Source of the DNA: Elusimicrobiota bacterium
Lineage (GTDB): Bacteria > Elusimicrobiota > Elusimicrobia > JACQJN01
Assembly (NCBI GenBank): GCA_016205045.1
Contig: JACQJM010000110.1
Coordinates: 1-19,523 of the forward strand
Direction: 5' to 3'
DNA: 19,523 nucleotides
In this document: in pieces, positions 1 to 6,718 of the stretch
Position numbering within the stretch: the first letter of the stretch is position 1
Layout of the letters: every line of letters starts with the position of its first letter
The notes under the pieces: model-generated
Seen by the model: only the letters and a program-made list of their open reading frames with translations
The model's database searches: none
Told to the model about the DNA's origin: nothing
Program-made: the position numbers and the translations under genes

Positions 1-49
1 GAGTGAGGGAAGCCGAGGGGCGAACCGGGAGGCAGGACCCCTGGGCAAG

Positions 50-74
50 ATACCCTGAAATTTTCGGCACACCC
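50..74 (+). repeat. 25-bp inverted repeat, left copy
   Basis: The 25 bases here, beginning ATACCCTGAAATTTTC and ending GGCACACCC, are the exact reverse complement of 19466-19490. The flanks inside and outside the two copies do not match clearly, so the unit is short and dispersed, not the edge of a long duplication. The type (short repeat in non-coding DNA) resembles REP-like elements or transposon ends. No transposase is visible beside it. Confidence 0.85.
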
Positions 75-89
75 CGGGGATCGAAGGGG

Positions 90-103
90 GGGATAATGAT
101 CCC
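90..103 (+). other. Small hairpin in the non-coding start region
   Basis: GGGAT, a four-base loop AATG, then ATCCC form a perfect 5-bp stem. It follows a CCCCGGGG palindrome at 72-79. There is no T-run, so it is not a convincing terminator. I see no gene in the first 307 bases. Confidence 0.35.
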
Positions 104-129
104 TTAAAGAGAGTTCTGGATGGAAAAAG

Positions 130-167
130 AGGGTTAAAATGCCATAAAAAATTCATATTTTAACCCT
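130..167. promoter_or_regulatory. Inverted repeat abutting the pilM -35 box (operator candidate)
   Basis: AGGGTTAAAAT at 130-140 is repeated in inverse as ATTTTAACCCT at 157-167, 11 bp perfect with a 16-base spacer. The right arm ends on the first base of the TTGACA -35 element. Dyads in this position are typical of binding sites for dimeric activators or repressors. The regulator cannot be named from the sequence. A plain AT-rich hairpin is the alternative. Confidence 0.45.
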
Positions 168-195
168 TGACAAAGAAGTCAATACCTGTTAATTA
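167..195 (+). promoter_or_regulatory. Sigma70-type promoter for pilMNOPQ
   Basis: A perfect TTGACA -35 at 167-172 is followed after 17 bases by TAATTA at 190-195. This -10 is preceded by TG at 187-188, giving an extended -10 (TGTTAATTA). Transcription would begin near 202, leaving a leader of about 106 nt before the pilM start codon. Box identity, spacing and position all agree, so this is the best promoter candidate in the window. Confidence 0.7.
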
Positions 196-210
196 TTATT
201 CAACAGTCGT

Positions 211-307
211 ACGCTTTAGCAGGCTAAAATAGGCGCCGAGAAAACACCCCCATTCAGGGGTTGCGGCGCTTTTTTAATGGGCGTGCTTTAATAGCAGAGG
301 TTAAAAC
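211..307 (+). promoter_or_regulatory. pilM 5' leader with attenuator-like arrangement
   Basis: Between the promoter and pilM the transcript would contain a small hairpin (TTTAG, loop CAGG, CTAAA at 215-228), a strong intrinsic terminator (233-275), and then the ribosome-binding site AGAGGT at 296-301, six bases before the ATG. Promoter and terminator both precede the first gene, so expression should require readthrough or antitermination. Sequences flanking the terminator are partly alike (212-230 and 284-307). I could not match the leader to a known riboswitch such as GEMM c-di-GMP or preQ1. A short sRNA with its own terminator is the alternative. Confidence 0.45.
233..275 (+). terminator. 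Intrinsic terminator upstream of pilM
   Basis: An outer stem GCGCCG (233-238) pairs with CGGCGC (264-269). An inner stem ACCCC (246-250) pairs with GGGGT (257-261). Six T follow at 270-275. This is a strong rho-independent terminator on the plus strand, lying about 30-75 nt after the predicted start of transcription and 32 nt before pilM. Confidence 0.75.
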
Positions 308-1483
308 ATGATGGAGTCTTTACCAGAGAAGATCAAGGGTATGGATGTTCAGAAAATCCTTCAGATAAAAGAGAAACTGAGGAGTATTATCTTTGGTCAG
401 AAAGATTTGGTGGGGGTGGATCTGGGAAGTTATGCGATCAAGGTGGTTTGGCTAGCGTTGGAGGGGAATGGTTGCGTGCTCAAGCTCTGGGGACATATTC
501 CCCTCAATCTCAAACCGGAGGCCTCCGCAGAGGAAAAGAAGCTGCAGGCGGTCAGCTTGCTAAAAGAATTTCTCAGTCAAAAAGCCGTTCCTCTTAAGCA
601 GGCGGCCACCTCCGTTTCGGGAAATGCGGTGATTGTTCGATATGTGAAACTTCCCAAACTTTCCAAGCAAGAATTGGCGATGAGTTTGCCTACGGAAGCA
701 GAACCCTACATCCCCTTTGATATTCGAGAGGTAGGCTTGGGCAGCCATATTTTAGGGGAGGTGATGGAAGAGGGACAAAAAAAGATGGAAACTGTTTTGG
801 TGGCGGTAAAAAAAGATGCGCTTCAAAATAAGATTGATGTGGTGGAGGGGGTGGGGCTTCGCCCTATCGTCATTGACGTGGATGCCTTTGCCCTGGAGGG
901 AGTTCATGAAAAAGTGACTCCCTCAATGGAGTCCGGAGGGGCGGTGCTCTATCTGAATATCGGCCACACAGTTACCAATCTTTCGATTGTGGAAGGAGGA
1001 ATTACTCGTGTGGTCCGGGATATTTTCATCTCCGGCAGCACCCTGACTAAAGCTATTCAGAAAGCATTGCAATATGATTTTGACAAGGCCGAAGAAGTGA
1101 AAAGAACCTTTGGGATTCTCATAACACCGGAGGAAAAAGAAAAGGCGTTGCAGGAGGGCAACCGGGATGCTTTAGGAGTGTCTCAGGCTGTTTCCGCGGT
1201 CGTGCACGATCTGGTAGTGGAAATGCACCGCTCCGTTGATTTCTACCTCTCTCAGGGTTCCGAGAGATCCATTTCTAAAATTATCCTGGCTGGGGGCTCC
1301 GCCAATCTAAAGAACTTGCCGCAATTTTTGAGTGCGGAACTCAAGGTCCCGGTGGAGGTTTTCAATCCATTTTCCTTTGTCAGCGAACAGGCTCCGGGAG
1401 TGGAATCGGTTCCCGGGGATTTGGTGCCTGCGCTCGCGGTGGCGATGGGACTGGCTTTGCGCCGCATGGGAGATTGGGAATAA
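308..1483 (+). CDS. pilM: Type IV pilus assembly protein PilM
   Basis: PilM is an actin-like (FtsA/MreB fold) ATP-binding protein on the cytoplasmic face of the inner membrane. It binds the short cytoplasmic tail of PilN and links the PilNOP alignment complex to the pilus motor. The 391-residue protein shows the phosphate-1 motif GVDLGSYAIKVV from residue 36, a phosphate-2-like stretch LNIGHTVTNLSIVEGG in the middle and the adenosine motif ILAGGSANLKNLPQFL near the C-terminus. AGAGGT six bases upstream supports this ATG, although a second ATG follows directly. About 35 residues precede the nucleotide fold, somewhat more than in the Pseudomonas protein. It is the first gene of pilMNOPQ, behind a promoter and terminator. 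Family assignment is firm; the role is known from homologues. Confidence 0.95.
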   Translation: MMESLPEKIKGMDVQKILQIKEKLRSIIFGQKDLVGVDLGSYAIKVVWLALEGNGCVLKLWGHIPLNLKPEASAEEKKLQAVSLLKEFLSQKAVPLKQAATSVSGNAVIVRYVKLPKLSKQELAMSLPTEAEPYIPFDIREVGLGSHILGEVMEEGQKKMETVLVAVKKDALQNKIDVVEGVGLRPIVIDVDAFALEGVHEKVTPSMESGGAVLYLNIGHTVTNLSIVEGGITRVVRDIFISGSTLTKAIQKALQYDFDKAEEVKRTFGILITPEEKEKALQEGNRDALGVSQAVSAVVHDLVVEMHRSVDFYLSQGSERSISKIILAGGSANLKNLPQFLSAELKVPVEVFNPFSFVSEQAPGVESVPGDLVPALAVAMGLALRRMGDWE

Positions 1484-1488
1484 ATTTA

Positions 1489-1516
1489 TTTTAGATTTTG
1501 GATTTTAGATTTTGGA
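1489..1516 (+). repeat. 7-bp tandem repeat (TTTTAGA/TTTTGGA) between pilM and pilN
   Basis: Four perfect copies of TTTTRGA alternate A and G at the fifth base, followed by a degenerate unit TTGAAGA. The repeat fills almost all of the 43-bp pilM-pilN gap, and its decayed last unit supplies the weak ribosome-binding sequence GAAGAA of pilN. It resembles the heptanucleotide STRR repeats known from cyanobacterial genomes. Confidence 0.85.
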
Positions 1517-1526
1517 TTGAAGAAAC

Positions 1527-2084
1527 ATGATTAAAATTAATCTCGTTCCCGGGGATGTGCTGATCCGCCAGCGGCAGCAATACCGCATGGCTCAAGGCGG
1601 GGCGGCGGTGGTGTTGGTGGGGATTTTATTGGTGGCTGTTTCCTTGGTTCATTATTACTCTGCCCACCGAGTAGAAGCCCGTCTTGAAGAAAGGAAGGCC
1701 AGGCTCGCGGAGCTCCAGACGATTGTGGCAAAGGTGGAGGATCTGCAGAAAAACTCAAAGATTGTTTCGGCGAAAGTGAATGTGATCACGGATCTTCTCA
1801 GGGGAAGGTTGCTCAGCACCTATTTTTTACAGGATCTTCTTAAATCCTTGCCCAGCGGAGTGTGGTTTAGAAGTCTCTCAACGACTAGCGAGGGCTCCAA
1901 TACCTTAAGACTACAGGTAGATGCTACGGCGCGTTCTAGTGAAGATCTTGCAGATTGGATTCGCACTCTGGATCACTCGGGGAAATTTTCGGAGGTTGAG
2001 TTGGGGGCCGCCACGACCGCAGATGGGCCCTCGGGCCGGCTGACTGATTTTTCCGTGTCGTCTCGGTATACCATGGTGGATTGA
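1527..2084 (+). CDS. pilN: Type IV pilus inner-membrane protein PilN
   Basis: PilN is a bitopic inner-membrane protein that pairs with PilO. Its cytoplasmic N-terminus is the docking peptide for PilM. The 185-residue product begins MIKINLVPGD, the conserved INLxP docking motif, followed by a basic stretch, one membrane segment at about residues 24-44, a coiled coil at about 48-80 and a periplasmic ferredoxin-like domain. Length and order match the family. Its ribosome-binding site (GAAGAA, 1519-1524) is weak and lies at the end of a tandem repeat. The TGA stop shares its last base with the ATG of pilO, which suggests translational coupling. Confidence 0.92.
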   Translation: MIKINLVPGDVLIRQRQQYRMAQGGAAVVLVGILLVAVSLVHYYSAHRVEARLEERKARLAELQTIVAKVEDLQKNSKIVSAKVNVITDLLRGRLLSTYFLQDLLKSLPSGVWFRSLSTTSEGSNTLRLQVDATARSSEDLADWIRTLDHSGKFSEVELGAATTADGPSGRLTDFSVSSRYTMVD

Positions 2085-2650
2085 TGGCGATAAAACTAAA
2101 GATTCCGGAGCTGTCCCCAGAGCAAAAAAAGACAGTTTTTGCCGCGGCGCTGTTTATCCTTTCTATGGGATTTGGTTACTTCAAAATTTTCTGGGCCCCA
2201 CTCTCCAAGCGCATTCATGAAACTCGGGCAAAGCTGGAAGAAGCGGAAGCGCAAATTGCTACCGCGGAGGATCAGGCGCGCAAGCTTCCTCAACTCGAAA
2301 AGAAATTAGCCGAACTCAAAGAAAAACTTGCGGCCGCAGAAAGAAGAATTCCCAAAAGCAAGGACGTGCCCGATTTGATTTATACGTTGTCGGACCTGGG
2401 AAGAAAATTCCATGTGGAGATCCGTTCCATCTCCCCTCAAGGTCAAACAGACAGAGAATATTTTAAAGAGGTGGCCTATGGGCTTGCGGTGAGGGGCAGC
2501 TATCACAGCGTGGCCAAGTTTCTGACCGCGCTGGGGATATCTGAGAGAATATTTAATACGCGCAATTTAAGTGTATCTCCTTCTTCTGGGGCGCCTGGGG
2601 TTACGCTTCAGGCGACACTACAGTTGTTGGCGTATCAATATAGAGGATGA
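2084..2650 (+). CDS. pilO: Type IV pilus inner-membrane protein PilO
   Basis: PilO is the partner of PilN in the periplasmic part of the alignment complex and connects it to PilP. The 188-residue product has a short cytoplasmic end, one membrane segment at about residues 17-37, a long charged coiled coil at about 42-90 and a C-terminal ferredoxin-like domain with the conserved pattern of a lagging, hydrophobic beta core. I chose the ATG at 2084, which overlaps the pilN stop by one base (TGATG). An in-frame TTG at 2081 is possible and would add one residue. The 3' end overlaps the first ATG of pilP as ATGA. The assignment rests on gene order, size and topology, because PilO sequences are poorly conserved. 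Confidence 0.9.
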   Translation: MAIKLKIPELSPEQKKTVFAAALFILSMGFGYFKIFWAPLSKRIHETRAKLEEAEAQIATAEDQARKLPQLEKKLAELKEKLAAAERRIPKSKDVPDLIYTLSDLGRKFHVEIRSISPQGQTDREYFKEVAYGLAVRGSYHSVAKFLTALGISERIFNTRNLSVSPSSGAPGVTLQATLQLLAYQYRG

Positions 2651-3123
2651 ATAAAATGGTGTATCGCTCACTACTTTTTACTTTTTACTTTTTACTTTTT
2701 ACTTTTTTGGGAAGAGCATCTGCTCAAGAGGGCACCCCACCTCCCGATTTGGTGGTTCCGCAGTCCACCGCGGCATTGGCAGGAGATTTTACGCAGGTAT
2801 CCAAGGTGTACACCACAGAAAAACTCAGAGATCCTTTTGTTCCCTTGACGAGCGTGGGAGCAGAGGGAGCGGCGATCCCCCTAGAAGCCGAGGTAGCGAA
2901 CATCCATGAACTGAACCTTAAGGGTTTGATAGCGAACTCCAAGGGAATGAAAAGTGCCATCCTGGTTTCCAATGCGGGGTGGAGCTACATTTTAAAAGGT
3001 GGAAAGCTTTGGGATCGTGCGGGGAAACCGGTGCCGGGTATCACGGGGTTGATCCAGGGGAAGGCGGTATTCTTATCTACCTCGGATAAAGATATTCAAT
3101 GGTTGAAAATGGGAGAAGACTAG
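2647..3123 (+). CDS. pilP: Type IV pilus assembly protein PilP-like
   Basis: PilP connects PilNO to the PilQ secretin across the periplasm. The 158-residue product has an N-terminal signal peptide with a probable cut after ASA at residue 26, a Pro-rich linker, the family signature LRDPFVPL at 60-67 and a C-terminal beta domain (LKGLI, SAILVSNAGWSYILKGGKLW) that would meet the secretin N0 domain. There is no lipobox Cys, unlike the Neisseria and Pseudomonas lipoproteins. The hydrophobic core of the signal (LLFTFYFLLFTF, residues 9-20) is encoded by five exact 7-bp repeats. The first ATG overlaps pilO as ATGA, but AGAGG sits directly against it. Met4 at 2656 has that sequence at a normal distance of nine bases and may be the real start. 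Confidence 0.85.
   Translation: MNKMVYRSLLFTFYFLLFTFLGRASAQEGTPPPDLVVPQSTAALAGDFTQVSKVYTTEKLRDPFVPLTSVGAEGAAIPLEAEVANIHELNLKGLIANSKGMKSAILVSNAGWSYILKGGKLWDRAGKPVPGITGLIQGKAVFLSTSDKDIQWLKMGED
2672..2706 (+). repeat. Five exact TACTTTT repeats inside the pilP signal peptide
   Basis: The heptamer TACTTTT is present five times without a mismatch. Because 7 is not a multiple of 3, three units (21 nt) read through all three frames and always give the same hydrophobic heptapeptide YFLLFTF, with no stop in any forward frame. Gain or loss of one or two units would shift the pilP reading frame. Three units would add or remove seven residues. Confidence 0.95.
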
Positions 3124-3240
3124 CACGCTGGGCCCCTCCAACACGCTGGACTCCTCTGGAGCCCCGATGGGTACCTGGAACTCGTCCCGCTCCTCAGGAG
3201 CTTCAATCGCCCCTGAGCTCAGCGAAGGGGCTGTGGAGGG
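3124..3240. repeat. Hairpin-rich non-coding element between pilP and pilQ
   Basis: This gap breaks an otherwise tight operon. It starts with a tandem pair, CACGCTGG at 3124 and 3142, period 18 with similar following bases. It then holds GCTCC-TCA-GGAGC (3189-3201) and a stem GCCCCT (3209-3214) with AGGGGC (3226-3231) around the palindrome TGAGCTCA. No T-run follows, so it is not a standard terminator. I see no gene here. It looks like a small dispersed repeat or an RNA processing or stability element. Confidence 0.6.
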
Positions 3241-3287
3241 TGTTAGGGGTTTGGGACTGACAACTATTATACCGATGGGGGAATGAT

Positions 3288-5150
3288 ATGAAAAATATTT
3301 TCTCGATATTTCTGGCGGCAACTCTCTTAAATCCGGGACCCGCCTTGGTGTGGGCAGCCAGCGGTTCGCGCTTAAAAAACATTGAGGTGCGGCCCGATGA
3401 GGTTCGCATCCAAACCACAAAGCCTGTACGCTACCGGGATTTCGTCACCGCTACTCCTCCCCGGCTGGTGCTGGAGTTGATAGACACCCAGAACGATTTT
3501 CCACAAAAGGTTTTGGCGGGGAAAGGCGAATGGATACGCCAGGTGCGCTCAGGGCAGTTCCAGAAAGAACCCTTGCTCACTCGCGTGGTTCTGGATCTGG
3601 CGCGGCGGGCGACGTATCGCATTTCTTCAGAGCCGTCAGGCTTGGTGGTTTCCTTTCGAGTGGTCAATGCGGGGACGCTGAGCAGCAATCCTCCTCCCTC
3701 CACAGCTCCGACCGGGACGACAGAGATGAAGGAAGACCCCATGCCCTTGGAGGATAAATTATCCGATGAGATGGAGGAGGAAGTCCAGAAAGCTGCGCCT
3801 AAGGTGGCGGCGCTCCCGCGGATGATCCCTCCCCCTTCTTCCAGGGCCGGAAGAATTTCCACCATTGACATTCTGGCCAATCTTCCTACGGAGCCCATTC
3901 AGGTGGATTTTGATGCGACCGATGTTCGGGATGCGCTCCGACTTTTAGCGAACCGAGCCGGGTTTAATATTATTTATGGAGCGGATGTGGTTGGGACCCT
4001 GACCCTCCATCTGGTCAATGTTCCTTTCAATGAGGTATTCAAGACAATCCTTAGCATGAAAGGATTGGCCACAGATCAGGTGGGAAATAATATTCTCCGG
4101 GTTTCTAGCCCTCAAAGTCTCCTTCAAGAAAGGCAAAACGCTCTCCCCATCACCAAGGTGGTAGCCCTAAAATACAGCCGTGCTTTAGATGTCAAAAACC
4201 AGGTGGATAGTGTCTCCTCCGCAGAAGGCCGAAAGGGAACCACCACCACGGATATGGCCAACAACGCCTTGATTGTGACCGCCACGCCGGATGCCATGGA
4301 GTCGATCAGCCGTCTTATCTCGCAACTGGATCAAAGACCCAAACAGGTGTTGATTGAATCTAAATTAGTGGAGGTAAGCTTAAATAAAGATTTGCAGTTG
4401 GGTATTCAATGGGATTATAAACAGACTGATCTTAGCCGCACTTCGGGTGGGTTTAATAGTGCCAACATGATCGGCCAGACAGATAACCCCTATACCGCTG
4501 GAGGAACAGGCTTGGCAGGAGGGGCTTTGGCGGGGGTTGGGATAGGAGCGGGCGGACGGGGGACCGGAGTATTTCTCCCGGCCGATAGAATTTTTGGAGC
4601 ATTGACGCTGGGTCGAGTGACCGACAACTACTACTTGACCGCCACGCTTTCTGCGGCTGCTTCCAAGGGAAAAGTGAAAGTTCTTTCGGACCCCAAGGTG
4701 GCGACGCTCAACAATCAGCCGGCCACCATTAACATCACCACCCAGATTCCCTATGTGACTTCCAATGTCACCTCCACGGGCGTTTCCACACAGCAGGTCA
4801 GCTATGTCACGGTAGGCATTATTCTCACCGTGACGCCCACGATCAACGCCGATGGCCGTGTGACGCTCAAAGTCAATCCTTCTGTCAGCCAGCCCTCCGC
4901 TTCTTCGGCGGCCAGCAGCACGGGGGCACCCGCGGTGGACACGCGCAACGCCAACACCACCGTCATGGTCAAAGACGGAGAAACGATCGTGATCGGAGGG
5001 CTGATTACAGATCGCATCTCCGATACCATCGCCAAAGTTCCTCTTCTGGGAGATATCCCTATTTTAGGATGGTTGTTTAAGAAAAAGACCACTTCCCGAA
5101 CTCGTCAAGAGCTTCTCATATTCGTCACCACAAAAATACTGCCGGATTAG
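3288..5150 (+). CDS. pilQ: Type IV pilus secretin PilQ
   Basis: PilQ forms the multimeric outer-membrane channel through which the pilus passes. The 620-residue protein has a signal peptide (about 1-24, cut near VWA), an N-terminal AMIN domain (about 28-125) that in homologues binds peptidoglycan, a low-complexity Pro/Ser/Glu linker, an N0/STN domain (about 200-270, PIQVDFDATDVRDALRLLAN), an N1 domain, and a C-terminal secretin domain starting at about QVLIESKLVEV. Conserved secretin pieces include VLSDPKVATLNNQPATI and VPLLGDIPILGWLF near the end. There is one AMIN domain, where many PilQ proteins have two. GGGGGAA at 3277-3283 supports the start. It is last in pilMNOPQ and separated from pilP by a repeat-rich gap of 164 bp. 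Confidence 0.96.
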   Translation: MKNIFSIFLAATLLNPGPALVWAASGSRLKNIEVRPDEVRIQTTKPVRYRDFVTATPPRLVLELIDTQNDFPQKVLAGKGEWIRQVRSGQFQKEPLLTRVVLDLARRATYRISSEPSGLVVSFRVVNAGTLSSNPPPSTAPTGTTEMKEDPMPLEDKLSDEMEEEVQKAAPKVAALPRMIPPPSSRAGRISTIDILANLPTEPIQVDFDATDVRDALRLLANRAGFNIIYGADVVGTLTLHLVNVPFNEVFKTILSMKGLATDQVGNNILRVSSPQSLLQERQNALPITKVVALKYSRALDVKNQVDSVSSAEGRKGTTTTDMANNALIVTATPDAMESISRLISQLDQRPKQVLIESKLVEVSLNKDLQLGIQWDYKQTDLSRTSGGFNSANMIGQTDNPYTAGGTGLAGGALAGVGIGAGGRGTGVFLPADRIFGALTLGRVTDNYYLTATLSAAASKGKVKVLSDPKVATLNNQPATINITTQIPYVTSNVTSTGVSTQQVSYVTVGIILTVTPTINADGRVTLKVNPSVSQPSASSAASSTGAPAVDTRNANTTVMVKDGETIVIGGLITDRISDTIAKVPLLGDIPILGWLFKKKTTSRTRQELLIFVTTKILPD

Positions 5151-5154
5151 TATA

Positions 5155-5231
5155 GGGGATTAAGGGATTGAGGGATTGGGGAATTAAGAAAGTAAATCTT
5201 AATCCCTTAATTCCTATTTCCCTAATCCCTT
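5155..5231. repeat. 8-bp tandem repeat folded as a convergent hairpin
   Basis: The left arm (5155-5189) is built from GGGATTA/GGGATTGA-like units of about 8 bp. The right arm (5197-5231) carries the complementary CTTAATCC-type units, with a loop of about 7 bases. Together they form a long, imperfect hairpin between the end of pilQ and the end of the convergent gene. It could stop transcription from both sides, although there is no classic T-run. The right arm enters the coding sequence of the minus-strand gene and supplies its last codons and its stop. Confidence 0.75.
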
Positions 5232-6692
5232 TATAAGGGCTTGCGATTGGTTGTATAGGGCGGTGGGGTGGTTGGGGTAAATTTTAAGAGCTTTTTCTGC
5301 CCAGATCAAAGCTTTATGAGGCTGACGTAAACGAATATAAATCGAGGCTAGATTATTGCAGGCCGCAAAGGCCATGTCTTGAGAGGGATTTTTAAGCAAA
5401 GCCTGGGGGTAGAGTTGAGCCGCCTGCTCTAGATGGCCTGCCTGTTCGTGAGCCAGGGCGAGGCACAGCGTAGCATAGGCATTGGAGGGCTCTGTCTGTG
5501 CGGCACTTTCCCACAAAGCTACCTCGCTTCTGAAATCTTTTATCCTTTGGTGAGTGCGCCAGCCATACCCCAAAATCAAAAGAAGGGCCACCCAAGATCG
5601 CCAGGAAGAGACGGTCCTGTCGTAACACTGTCCTAGGCCCCAGGCCAACCCCAGCGTAGGAATATAGAGGAACCTCTCCGCGACAAAAGTGTCCGTGGGA
5701 ATAATTCCCAGAACGGGCAGTAATCCTCCCAGCATCCACCCCATGGCGGCGGTGGCCCGGTGGTTTCCTTTCCTCCACATCCATATCCCTCCCAGGATAA
5801 ATCCCACCTCACTCAAAAAACCACCCCAAGGCCAGGGACTTTCCCAGGGGGAGAGAATGGTTTGATCATGGCTGATGGTCAGGGAGACCGGGAATGCCCA
5901 AAGTTTAATGTATTCCCACCAAGAGAGCCCCCCGATCAAAAGGTTGGAGAAAAAATTTTCCTCGCGATAGGCGCGCTGCCCCAGTTGTCCCAGGATTTGA
6001 GTCCTGACCAGAACGTAGAGTAGGGTGAGCCCAATGAGCAGACAATATCTTTTCTTATGTCGCGTTCTCCGTTCATCCGTTAGAAATAGGATCAGGGGTA
6101 GCGGGGCCGCCGCCTCTTTGGCGAGAAGGGCCGCTCCATACAGCGCAAACCCTCCTAGTAGGTGAAATGTGTGGGGTTGAGTTTTGCAAAAGAAATGCAG
6201 GCTCCCTAAGACTCCCAGGAGACAAAGGATGTTGGACCTTTGGGTGATCCACTGCACCGTTTCTACCTGGACAGGGTGAAACCAAAAAACGGCCGCGGCG
6301 AAAAGGCTGGCCTCGGGAGAGAGTCGGCCCCAAGTTCTCAGGCCCCAGGCACACAAAAGGCCGACTAAAAAATGCCCCAATATATTTTCTAGCCGGAAGA
6401 AGAAAGGGCGAAGGCTCCAGAGTTTTAAGTCTAAAGCGAAGGAGAGCGTGGCCAGGGGACGATAGATGGTTTGGGACATGCCCGTCGTGGGTGAGGCGCT
6501 GGTGTGGGGATCCAGGAAGAACCGGTGCAGCGGAAAGATTTTTCGGATGGCTGGATTTTGGACAATGATCCAGTGATCATCATAAACGAAGGGAGTGGAG
6601 ACTCCCGAGAGCCAAATCCCCCAAAAGAAAAGAAAAGTGGCTAGGCCCAGCAGTAAAGAAGACCGCGTTGGAAATAGGGTCCGGATCTCCAT
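5214..6692 (-). CDS. GT-C family membrane glycosyltransferase with C-terminal TPRs
   Basis: This is a polytopic inner-membrane protein of the protein O-mannosyltransferase/TMTC-like GT-C group, which transfers sugars from polyprenyl-phosphate donors on the outer face. From the Met at 6692 it has 492 residues. It shows YDDH at 37-40 (the acidic pair expected in the first periplasmic loop), YRPL at 77-80, HPVQVETVQWITQRSN at 139-154 and LLAKEAAAPLP near 189-199, all typical of this group, followed by more membrane segments and about two to three TPRs from about residue 400. The frame stays open 40 codons further, but those codons lie in palindromic repeat DNA and are Pro/Gly-rich, so I rejected them. 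No clear ribosome-binding site is seen. It stands alone on the minus strand between two plus-strand operons. Acceptor unknown. Confidence 0.85.
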   Translation of the reverse strand: MEIRTLFPTRSSLLLGLATFLFFWGIWLSGVSTPFVYDDHWIIVQNPAIRKIFPLHRFFLDPHTSASPTTGMSQTIYRPLATLSFALDLKLWSLRPFFFRLENILGHFLVGLLCAWGLRTWGRLSPEASLFAAAVFWFHPVQVETVQWITQRSNILCLLGVLGSLHFFCKTQPHTFHLLGGFALYGAALLAKEAAAPLPLILFLTDERRTRHKKRYCLLIGLTLLYVLVRTQILGQLGQRAYREENFFSNLLIGGLSWWEYIKLWAFPVSLTISHDQTILSPWESPWPWGGFLSEVGFILGGIWMWRKGNHRATAAMGWMLGGLLPVLGIIPTDTFVAERFLYIPTLGLAWGLGQCYDRTVSSWRSWVALLLILGYGWRTHQRIKDFRSEVALWESAAQTEPSNAYATLCLALAHEQAGHLEQAAQLYPQALLKNPSQDMAFAACNNLASIYIRLRQPHKALIWAEKALKIYPNHPTALYNQSQALIKGLGK

Positions 6693-6718
6693 AAACCAGT
6701 GGATTTTAGCAATTTGTC

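Noticed and set aside
202..275. c-di-GMP (GEMM) or preQ1 riboswitch in the pilM leader
   Set aside because: Such switches often precede pilus genes, but the conserved core sequences are not present. Only a promoter and an attenuator-like terminator can be supported.
1489..2706. CRISPR array
   Set aside because: Repeat units are only 7 bp with no spacers. They are simple tandem repeats.
3242..3270. Separate promoter before pilQ (TATTAT at 3265-3270)
   Set aside because: The -10-like TATTAT is reasonable, but no -35 resembling TTGACA is found at 16-18 bases upstream and there is no extended -10. Not strong enough to list.
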